Below, piece by piece: positions 1 to 5,769 of a stretch of 26,926 nt of DNA. Location of the stretch: positions 1 through 26,926 of the forward strand of contig URDN01000035.1 of the NCBI GenBank assembly GCA_900546495.1, written 5' to 3'. The stretch's first letter is position 1. Every line of letters starts with the position of its first letter. A program made the translations under genes and the position numbers. The DNA is from an uncultured Lachnospiraceae bacterium (GTDB taxonomy: Bacteria; Bacillota; Clostridia; Lachnospirales; Lachnospiraceae). The notes beneath the pieces are model-generated. The model was not told the origin of the DNA and did not search any database. It saw only the letters and a program-made list of their open reading frames with translations.

Positions 1-81
1 CCCACTGACATAAGCATCCCCTTTACCCACCGCTTAGTGCTCTGCGCACTTGAAGCGGGGGAATGCTTATTTTGCGTTCAA
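1..81. repeat. Palindromic repeat family A, copy 1
   Basis: This 81-bp stretch recurs at 5126-5206 with only two differences, and partly at 26871-26926. It folds as nested stems: TAAGCAT (11-17) with ATGCTTA (63-69), CCGCTT (30-35) with AAGCGG (53-58), and AGTGC (36-40) with GCACT (46-50). The window begins inside the element, so its left part is missing; in copy 2 that part carries another hairpin. Solo, protein-free hairpin repeats of this kind can be ends or RNA remnants of IS200/IS605-type elements, but no tnpA or tnpB is present. That identity is inference. Confidence 0.75.
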
Positions 82-107
82 CCTTTTTACCAATCTATCT
101 GTTTCGT

Positions 108-143
108 TTAAAAAACGCCCACTCGCATATGTGAGTGGGCGTT
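108..143 (-). terminator. Intrinsic terminator downstream of the small acidic membrane protein gene
   Basis: Read on the minus strand, an 11-bp perfect stem (arms 133-143 and 114-124, AACGCCCACTC type) is followed by a run of T (plus-strand A at 110-115). It lies about 100 nt past the stop codon at 245, with repeat B1 in between. It probably ends the transcript of the 245-496 gene and possibly of pcrA. Confidence 0.8.
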
Positions 144-161
144 CCAATACGAATCAACGAT

Positions 162-232
162 CAGCAAAGCGGACTTCCGCAATCCGCCTTTGTCACTTGC
201 TCATGAATGCAGTCGCTTCGCAATCTGCATTC
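162..232 (-). repeat. Structured repeat family B, copy 1 (in a 3' untranslated region)
   Basis: About 70 bp similar to 3029-3100 and 13922-13990. Conserved parts on the minus strand are a GTTCATRAGCAA-like block (here ATTCATGAGCAA) and a hairpin of GCGGA and TCCGC arms around a loop like TTGCGAATG (here TTGCGGAAG). This copy has a second hairpin, GAATGCAG with CTGCATTC (204-231). It sits between the stop codon of the 245-496 gene and its terminator, exactly as copy 3 does for the DUF4190 gene. Confidence 0.65.
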
Positions 233-244
233 ACTTCCTACGAC

Positions 245-496
245 TTAGTCCTCTTCTTCGTATTCATCATCCTCGTCATCGAAGAAATCATCTTCGAACT
301 CGTCTTCGAATTCATCTTCAAAATCATCCATATAATCAGGAGCAAAGAACTTGTAAATGTAATGTGCTGCTACGACAACTGCTGCAACTGCTCCAACGAT
401 AGCCAGAATCCAGAGTAACTTTGTTTTTCTTTCCTCATCGATCTTCTTTGAAAATAACTCATTCAATTTTGCAATACTGATTAAATCATTGTTCAT
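245..496 (-). CDS. Small single-pass membrane protein with a highly acidic C-terminus, unknown function
   Basis: An 83-residue protein when started at the ATG at 496, which has an AAAGGAG site 8-9 nt upstream. The reading frame extends to 574, but the extra residues lack a ribosome site and look non-coding. An N-terminal amphipathic part (roughly residues 1-24) precedes one hydrophobic helix (about 26-46, rich in Ile, Val and Ala). The tail of about 35 residues is almost entirely Asp, Glu, Phe and Tyr and ends in EEED. I do not recognise a named family, although similar short proteins seem common in Lachnospiraceae. It is a type I or II single-span protein whose acidic tail could bind cations or a basic partner; this is inference. 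It follows pcrA by about 120 nt and could share its transcript. Repeat B1 and a terminator follow. Confidence 0.7.
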   Translation of the reverse strand: MNNDLISIAKLNELFSKKIDEERKTKLLWILAIVGAVAAVVVAAHYIYKFFAPDYMDDFEDEFEDEFEDDFFDDEDDEYEEED

Positions 497-616
497 GTCA
501 TTCACTCCTTTTAATACATTAATGATGCTTCCCTGCGGCAGTATCTGGCAGAAAATCTGTTTTCCGTCTGACATTTTCTTTTTATGCCTTGCTGCCTGTT
601 ATTACGATGTATTTTA

Positions 617-2899
617 TCATATCTTCTGTAATTTTGCAAACGATGCGAACATTTTCTTTGTTCCAACATTTTCAAAATCCACGGTCACTTCATAGTCTCT
701 GCCACCAGATACGATCTGTTTTACCACACCTTCTCCAAATTTCATATGGCGGACTCTGTCGCCCTCTGTATAAGAAAGAGTTCCAAGATTTGCACCTCCG
801 CCAAACTTCTTCGCCTTATTCTGATTGATGCTGAACGTACGATAATAAGGGGTTCCACCTGCCGGCTTTGCTGCCCCTGCACTGCTTCCATATGGTTTTC
901 TGGCAAAATTCTGTTTCACACTTCCAAGATCCTTGATTGGCTCCTCTTTTCGTGAGCGGTCTTCCCGCACCTGACCGCTTATGAGACTTCGTGGAATCTC
1001 TTTTACAAAACGGGACACCTTATGATACTGCGTCTCACCTCTGGTCATGCGCATGCGGGCATTGGTCAGTGTCAGATGCTCTCTTGCTCTGGTAATGCCT
1101 ACATAACACAGACGCCGTTCTTCTTCCACCTCTGTCGGATCATCAGAAGTGATCGTCATATAACTTGGAAACAGGCCATCTTCCATTCCTGCCAGATAAA
1201 CATTCGGAAATTCCAGACCTTTCGCACTGTGTAATGTCATCAGTACGACGTAATCGCTGTTTTCCTCCAAACTGTCAATATCTGCGATCAGCGCCACTTC
1301 CTCCAGAAATCCACTGAGCATCGGCTGTTCCTCAGACTCCTCATAAGCCACGATCTTGCTGATCAACTCATCGATATTTTCAATACGTGCTCTGGCTTCA
1401 TCCGTGCCTTCCGCATCCAGTTCTGCCACATATCCGGTATCTTCAATAATTTCATCCATCAACTGTTCCAGACTGATATACGGCAATTTACTTCGCAATG
1501 TCTGAATAAACGTCACAAACGGTCGGATCTTCGTCGCTGTCGCTTTGCTTAATGTCGGAATCTCCTCTGCCATTTTCAACGCAGCATAAAAACTCATCAT
1601 ATTTTCATCCGCATAATCCTGTACTTTTGCAATGGTTGTCGCCCCGATTCCACGTTTCGGCACATTGATGATTCTTTTTACTGCCAGATCATCCTGTGCG
1701 TTATCAATGGTTTTTAAGTAGCTGAGCAGATCCTTGATCTCTTTTCTGGCATAGAAATTTACGCCACCAACAATCTTGTACGGGATATTTTCCCGGACAA
1801 AACGCTCCTCTAACAATCGGGACTGTGCGTTTGTTCGATACAATACCGCACTGTCTCCATAGGAAAATGTACCTTTTCTCACAAAAGAATTAATACTGTG
1901 GGCAATATATTCTGCCTCATCAAAAGCAGTATCAAAATCGCGGCATTCGATTTTGTCTCCTGCGTCCTTCTGCGTCCAGAGTGCCTTTGACTTTCTGCTT
2001 ACATTATTTTGAATTACCGCATTCGCCGCATCCAGAATATTTTTAGTTGAACGGTAATTTTCCTCCAATTTGATCACTTTTGCATCTGGAAAATACTGTT
2101 CAAAATTTAAAATATTATGGATATTTGCACCACGGAACTTATAAATGGACTGATCATCATCACCGACGACACAGAGATTACGGTACTTGGATGCCAGTAG
2201 CCGCACCAGTTCAAACTGTGCTGTATTCGTATCCTGATACTCATCCACCATGATATAACGCAGACGTTCCTGATAAGAATCCAGCACTTCCGGATCTGCC
2301 TTAAATAATTCCACACATTTCATAATCAGATCATCAAAATCCAGTGCATTATTTTTCTTCAATGTCTGCTGATATTCCCGATAAACCTGCGCCTGCTTCT
2401 GCTTTGCATAATCGCCTGCTGCCCGCAGTGTAAACTCTTCCGGTGAGATCAGCTCATTTTTGGCAGAAGAAATCACATTCAGAAGCGCCCGTTCCTTCGT
2501 CTGCTTCGTGTCGATCTGAAGCCGCTTGCACACCTCTTTCATGATCGTCTTCTGATCATCCGTATCATAAATCGTAAAACGGTTGTCATATCCCAACCGG
2601 TCAATATATCTGCGTAAAATTCTAACACAGCTTGAGTGGAACGTCGATACCCAGATGCTCTCTGAGCCAAATCCAACCAGATCATCGATACGCTCCCGCA
2701 TCTCCGCTGCCGCCTTATTTGTAAATGTAATTGCCATAATATGATATGGATTTACCCCTTTTTCTTCAATCAGATAAGCGGTTCTGTGTGTCAGCACCCT
2801 TGTTTTTCCCGAACCGGCTCCTGCCAGTACCAATACCGGACCTTCCGTCTGAAAAACCGCCTCCTGCTGCTGCGTATTTAATAAATCGTATCTGCCCAT
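617..2899 (-). CDS. pcrA: ATP-dependent DNA helicase PcrA (UvrD/Rep family)
   Basis: A 760-residue superfamily 1A 3'-5' helicase that unwinds DNA in repair and plasmid replication and removes RecA filaments and stalled complexes. The start at 2899 has GGAGG four bases upstream; the frame runs on to 3004 but without ribosome site or homology. Visible motifs: Walker A AGAGSGKT (residues 26-33), Ia ITFTNKAAAEM, II VDEYQDTN, III VVGDDDQSIYKFRGA, IV LEENYRS, V LHSAKGLEF, VI YVGITRAR. The last ~50 residues (GDRVRHMKFGEGVV...) match the Tudor-like C-terminal domain that in PcrA contacts RNA polymerase. The length is typical. It is transcribed divergently from the DUF1836 gene, with repeat B2 in the gap. 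In many Clostridia pcrA is followed by ligA; here it is not. Confidence 0.97.
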   Translation of the reverse strand: MGRYDLLNTQQQEAVFQTEGPVLVLAGAGSGKTRVLTHRTAYLIEEKGVNPYHIMAITFTNKAAAEMRERIDDLVGFGSESIWVSTFHSSCVRILRRYIDRLGYDNRFTIYDTDDQKTIMKEVCKRLQIDTKQTKERALLNVISSAKNELISPEEFTLRAAGDYAKQKQAQVYREYQQTLKKNNALDFDDLIMKCVELFKADPEVLDSYQERLRYIMVDEYQDTNTAQFELVRLLASKYRNLCVVGDDDQSIYKFRGANIHNILNFEQYFPDAKVIKLEENYRSTKNILDAANAVIQNNVSRKSKALWTQKDAGDKIECRDFDTAFDEAEYIAHSINSFVRKGTFSYGDSAVLYRTNAQSRLLEERFVRENIPYKIVGGVNFYARKEIKDLLSYLKTIDNAQDDLAVKRIINVPKRGIGATTIAKVQDYADENMMSFYAALKMAEEIPTLSKATATKIRPFVTFIQTLRSKLPYISLEQLMDEIIEDTGYVAELDAEGTDEARARIENIDELISKIVAYEESEEQPMLSGFLEEVALIADIDSLEENSDYVVLMTLHSAKGLEFPNVYLAGMEDGLFPSYMTITSDDPTEVEEERRLCYVGITRAREHLTLTNARMRMTRGETQYHKVSRFVKEIPRSLISGQVREDRSRKEEPIKDLGSVKQNFARKPYGSSAGAAKPAGGTPYYRTFSINQNKAKKFGGGANLGTLSYTEGDRVRHMKFGEGVVKQIVSGGRDYEVTVDFENVGTKKMFASFAKLQKI

Positions 2900-3028
2900 A
2901 GTTCCTCCGAAACGAACATATTTTCTAGTACTTGCTATGATAGCATGAAACCCTGACAGAAGCAAGCCTTCTTCATTGAAATCAAACAGATACCCGCAAT
3001 CCATTATTACACTTCACTCATCATATGT

Positions 3029-3100
3029 AGTAAAGCGGACATTCGCAATCCGCTTTCGCTGCTTGCTTATAACCAAATACCTGCTTTGCTGCTTAACAGA
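3029..3100 (-). repeat. Structured repeat family B, copy 2, with a family C-like arm
   Basis: The sequence matches B1 and B3 in the AAAGCGGA and TCCGCTTT arms (8-bp perfect stem) around the loop CATTCGCAA, followed by a GCTTGCTTATAA block. Immediately to the left, at 3013-3030, lies TTCACTCATCATATGTAG, which matches the left arm of family C (18223-18240) at 16 of 18 positions. Unlike B1 and B3, this copy lies between two divergent gene starts (pcrA and the DUF1836 gene), not downstream of a stop codon. Confidence 0.6.
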
Positions 3101-3211
3101 AGATACTTACATCCCGCCTAACAAATATACAGGAGCCTTCTTAATTTGGTTAAATAATGCTTGCACTTCACTTCCGCAATGTGTTATCGTTACTGAATGG
3201 AGGTGCAACAC

Positions 3212-3838
3212 ATGACAATTGATACAAAAGATCTGCTGAACAGCATTATGGAAAGTCTGTCCCGCATTGATCACATTGAACTGGAATCGCTGCCGGACAT
3301 CAATCTGTACATGGATCAGGTCATTACTTTTATGGAAAAAGAACTGCATCCTACCAAGCGAAATGAAGATGATCCGATTCTGACCAAGACAATGATCAAC
3401 AATTACGTCAAGAACCGACTTCTCCCGCCACCGGAAAAGAAAAAATACTCCAAAGAACATATTTTAACACTGGTCTTTATCTACTATTTTAAAAGTGTGC
3501 TAAGCATCAGTGATATTCAGAATATTTTAAATCCGCTGACCGACCGTTATTTTGGGGAAAAATCCTCACCTTCCCTGAAGGACATCTATGACGGTATTTT
3601 CAAGCTGGAAGGACATCAGGTGGAACGACTCAAAGAAATGATCCGGGAAGAATATATGATCAGTGAAACTGCATTTTCCGATCTGGAAAACCTGGATGAA
3701 GAAGATGCCGATTTTCTTCTGAAATTTACCTTTATCTGCCTGTTAAATTTTGATGTTTATACGAAAAAATTATTAATTGAAAAAATTGTGGATTCTATGA
3801 AAAAACCGGAATTGCCGAAAAATAAAAGGAAACGCTGA
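3212..3838 (+). CDS. DUF1836 domain-containing protein (predicted winged-helix regulator)
   Basis: A 208-residue protein. I start it at 3212, six bases after a TGGAGGTG ribosome site; an in-frame ATG at 3197 overlaps that site and is unlikely. Residues ~50-105 contain the family hallmark: a segment NYVKNRLLPPPEKKKYSKEH followed by a hydrophobic helix and SISDIQNIL, resembling a MerR-like winged helix in which a partner or ligand region follows. The C-terminal half is acidic and helical. Members occur almost only in Firmicutes and are thought to bind DNA; their targets are unknown. It is a stand-alone gene, convergent with yerC, and the two share a bidirectional terminator that starts inside its last codons. 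Confidence 0.85.
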   Translation: MTIDTKDLLNSIMESLSRIDHIELESLPDINLYMDQVITFMEKELHPTKRNEDDPILTKTMINNYVKNRLLPPPEKKKYSKEHILTLVFIYYFKSVLSISDIQNILNPLTDRYFGEKSSPSLKDIYDGIFKLEGHQVERLKEMIREEYMISETAFSDLENLDEEDADFLLKFTFICLLNFDVYTKKLLIEKIVDSMKKPELPKNKRKR

Positions 3839-3863
3839 TCATTCACGTTTCCCTTTATTTTTA
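3825..3863. terminator. Bidirectional terminator between DUF1836 gene and yerC homologue
   Basis: The arms AAAGGAAACG (3825-3834) and CGTTTCCCTTT (3846-3856) pair with one bulge. On the plus strand TTTATTTTTAT follows; on the minus strand a T-rich stretch also follows. The left arm overlaps the DUF1836 stop codon. The gene on the other side ends at 3884, so both convergent genes can terminate here. Confidence 0.75.
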
Positions 3864-3883
3864 TGATTAGATTAATAAGATGC

Positions 3884-4183
3884 CTATTTTTCTTCCGGCT
3901 GCTGCATTCTGGCAAATACCATATCATATCCATCGTTTCCATAATTCAAGGAACGGTTGACACGACTAATGGTTGCGGTGGAAGCCCCCGTTTTCTCCGC
4001 AATATCCAGATACGTCTTCTGCTGACGCAGCATATGTGCTACTTCAAACCGCTGAGACAGAGATAAAATCTCATTAATGGTGCACACATCTTCAAAAAAT
4101 GTATAACATTCTTCTTTATCTTTCAGGCATAAAATCGCTTCAAACAGATGATCTACTGCCTCAGTTCTGATTTTTTTACTCAT
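3884..4183 (-). CDS. YerC/YecD family TrpR-related DNA-binding protein
   Basis: A 99-residue protein of the Firmicute YerC/YecD family, which is structurally related to the Trp repressor. The start at 4183 has GAAGGAG eight bases upstream. Residues ~37-75 carry the helix-turn-helix: LSLSQRFEVAHMLRQQKTYLDIAEKTGASTATISRVNRSL. In family members this domain binds DNA as a dimer; the effector is usually unknown, and a direct role in tryptophan control is not established for YerC. The upstream region has an 8-bp inverted repeat, TTTACACA/TGTGTAAA, at 4203-4210 and 4254-4261, which could be an operator for self-control (inference). It shares orientation with the 4300-4854 gene upstream, 116 nt away. 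Confidence 0.88.
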   Translation of the reverse strand: MSKKIRTEAVDHLFEAILCLKDKEECYTFFEDVCTINEILSLSQRFEVAHMLRQQKTYLDIAEKTGASTATISRVNRSLNYGNDGYDMVFARMQQPEEK

Positions 4184-4202
4184 ACTTTTACTCCTTCATT
4201 AA

Positions 4203-4261
4203 TTTACACATTTATTTTTATATTTCAATTCTACTTCACTTTTTTCTTTTCTCTGTGTAAA
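4203..4261. promoter_or_regulatory. Widely spaced inverted repeat upstream of the yerC homologue
   Basis: TTTACACA (4203-4210) and its exact reverse complement TGTGTAAA (4254-4261) flank a 43-bp AT-rich stretch containing a TAGAAT-like -10 element on the minus strand. The spacing is too large for one simple operator but could suit two half-sites or a looped complex. Regulatory use is only a guess. Confidence 0.3.
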
Positions 4262-4299
4262 ATTTTAACATATTAAAGTTATGAAGTAAAGAGGGCAAT

Positions 4300-4854
4300 T
4301 TATTCTTCTTCTGATTCTTCCTGCTCTAACAGCTCTTTTTTCATATTTGTAATAGCAAGGGACAAAATACGAAACTCATCCTGCATATTCAGATATTCAG
4401 GAATCGTCTCTCCTATAACCGTCAAATCCTTTTCGATCTTCATTCGTACTTTTTTGTCACTGATTTTTCCAAGTCCCCATAAAAAAGAACTGTAATTCGT
4501 ATCTTTCAGGCAAGAAGAAATATAGCGCCCCGTTAGGTTACACATTTCCTGATACAGCACTTCGTCTGGATACACCTCTGTCTGATCCAGACACATTTTA
4601 TGCAAAATATTCTTTGACATTCTCACATTCTTCCGTTCCGAAAATAAATGATCCAAATTTTGTGACACCACGCGCAGTTCCAGCCAGCCACGTAGGAACT
4701 CATCCGCATAATCACCCTTTTTCGTTTTTGTATAACGGATATCAAATAAACGCTTGCGCAGCTCCCATTCCTTTTCGTCCGCACTCTGTTTCAGTTCATT
4801 CAGAATTTTCTTTCTTTTTTCCGGATTCATTTCTTTGTAATATGCTTCGTACAT
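4300..4854 (-). CDS. Unrecognised soluble helical protein
   Basis: A 184-residue protein when started at 4854 (MYEAYYKEMNPEKR...), which has a GGGGGA ribosome site close upstream; an in-frame ATG at 4875 overlaps that site. It has no signal peptide or membrane segment. The sequence is rich in Lys, Glu, Leu and Arg and predicted helical, with a conserved-looking N-terminal part (KRKKILNELK, YADEFLRGWLELR) and an acidic end, EEQEESEEE-like. Three Cys (in MCLDQ, MCNL and SCLKD) show no clear metal pattern. I do not recognise the family with certainty; it resembles uncharacterised Lachnospiraceae cytosolic proteins. It lies upstream of yerC in the same direction and may be cotranscribed with it. 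Confidence 0.75.
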   Translation of the reverse strand: MYEAYYKEMNPEKRKKILNELKQSADEKEWELRKRLFDIRYTKTKKGDYADEFLRGWLELRVVSQNLDHLFSERKNVRMSKNILHKMCLDQTEVYPDEVLYQEMCNLTGRYISSCLKDTNYSSFLWGLGKISDKKVRMKIEKDLTVIGETIPEYLNMQDEFRILSLAITNMKKELLEQEESEEE

Positions 4855-4988
4855 TTCATTTCCCCCATATTGCATATTTCTTTTTCTATCATAATAAGAT
4901 ACTCTACATAATTTTCCCGCTTTAGTGTACCAAATTATAATCCAAAATGCTACACATTTGCATCTTTTTATTTATTTTCTATTCTTCA

Positions 4989-5053
4989 TTTGTTGAAAAA
5001 CTTCCCGGAAAAAAGCATGTATTTTCAACAAACAGATATTCCTTTTTTTCCGG
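4989..5053. other. Interlocked inverted repeats with pseudoknot potential
   Basis: Four arms alternate: TTTGTTGAAAA (4989-4999) pairs with TTTTCAACAAA (5022-5032), while CCGGAAAAAAG (5005-5015) pairs with CTTTTTTTCCGG (5042-5053). The order a-b-a'-b' is that of an H-type pseudoknot or of two mutually exclusive hairpins. It lies in the 416-bp gap between the 4854 and 5271 gene starts, just left of repeat A2. The rest of the gap (4876-4988) shows nothing I can name. Confidence 0.45.
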
Positions 5054-5084
5054 ATATTCGATATGATATTTTTATCAAAAATTT

Positions 5085-5206
5085 ATTGACCAATGCCTAC
5101 CGGATGTCAGTGGGAGCTTTTATCTCCCACTGACATAAGCATCCCCTTTACCCACCGCTTAGTGCTCTGCGCACTTGAAGTGGGGGAATGCTTATTCTGC
5201 GTTCAA
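5085..5206. repeat. Palindromic repeat family A, copy 2 (most complete)
   Basis: Positions 5126-5206 match 1-81 with two differences. To the left lies a 10-bp perfect hairpin, TCAGTGGGAG (5107-5116) with CTCCCACTGA (5124-5133), so the complete unit has at least two hairpins. The nested hairpin keeps pairing: CCGCTT (5155-5160) with AAGTGG (5178-5183), where copy 1 has AAGCGG. The left boundary at ATTGACCAATGCC is a guess. No open reading frame is inside. Confidence 0.7.
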
Positions 5207-5270
5207 TCAGTAAAAATCCTCTCATGCATATTCATTCTGGTCAATGAAAAAACATAAGGAGACAAACACT

Positions 5271-5636
5271 ATGACAAACAAAGAACTTGTATTGAAATTT
5301 TATAAAGAAGTATTTAACAATTACGACCTTTCTAATCTGGATTCCTACATGAAAGAGAATTATATCCAGCACAATCCGACTGCACCGGATGGCAGAAAGG
5401 GATTCGTTAAGTTCACAGACTTTTTCTTCACGTTAAAACCGCATATGGATATTATTCATATTGGTGAAGATGGGGATATGGTATATGTATTCTTTAAATG
5501 TACACTTGAAAACGGGGCAACCAATAAAGTGTGTGATATTTATCGTATTGAGGATGGAAAACTGGCTGAGCATTGGGATGTGGTAGAACATAATGTGCAG
5601 GATATCGTGCCGGTTCACAATAATGGTCTTTTTTAG
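5271..5636 (+). CDS. NTF2/SnoaL-like fold protein
   Basis: A 121-residue protein started at 5271, where AAGGAG lies nine bases upstream; an in-frame ATG at 5244 is upstream of that site and unlikely. The sequence has the SnoaL-like/nuclear transport factor 2 layout: N-terminal helices (NKELVLKFYKEVFNNYDLSNLDSYM), a YIQHNP motif, then strands ending in IYRIEDGKLAEHWDVVE, the part that lines the pocket in this fold. Such proteins may be small enzymes, often acting on polyketide-like or hydroxylated substrates, or ligand binders; the substrate cannot be told. No signal peptide. It is a lone plus-strand gene boxed in by repeat A2 and the 5661-5729 hairpin, which may mean it was gained as a unit (inference). 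Confidence 0.8.
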   Translation: MTNKELVLKFYKEVFNNYDLSNLDSYMKENYIQHNPTAPDGRKGFVKFTDFFFTLKPHMDIIHIGEDGDMVYVFFKCTLENGATNKVCDIYRIEDGKLAEHWDVVEHNVQDIVPVHNNGLF

Positions 5637-5660
5637 ATGGCTTAAAATTTAGGTATTGAA

Positions 5661-5729
5661 AGGGGTCTGGATTCATTTTCTCTCCGCAGCTAACAATCGC
5701 TTGCTGAGCGAAAATGAATCCAGACCCCT
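5661..5729. repeat. 69-bp element with 20-bp perfect inverted repeats
   Basis: The arms AGGGGTCTGGATTCATTTTC (5661-5680) and its exact reverse complement (5710-5729) flank 29 bp that contain a weaker inner pairing (CGCAGC with GCTGAGCG). It lies between the stop of the NTF2-like gene and the stop of metH. It has no T-run right after either arm, so it is not a typical intrinsic terminator, although it could still stop transcription. The perfect arms suggest a miniature inverted-repeat element. I see no clear target-site duplication. Confidence 0.7.
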
Positions 5730-5769
5730 ATTTACGTTACGATATCATGAATTTCATATATTAATTTTT

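Noticed and set aside
50..418. Plus-strand frame of 122 codons across repeat A1, repeat B1 and the small membrane gene
   Set aside because: It lies over repeats and antisense to a gene with a good ribosome site; it has no start signal or family signature.
2900..3004. 35-codon N-terminal extension of pcrA
   Set aside because: GGAGG is directly before the ATG at 2899, and helicases of this family begin near MGRYDLLNTQQQEAV; the extension is unlike any PcrA N-terminus.
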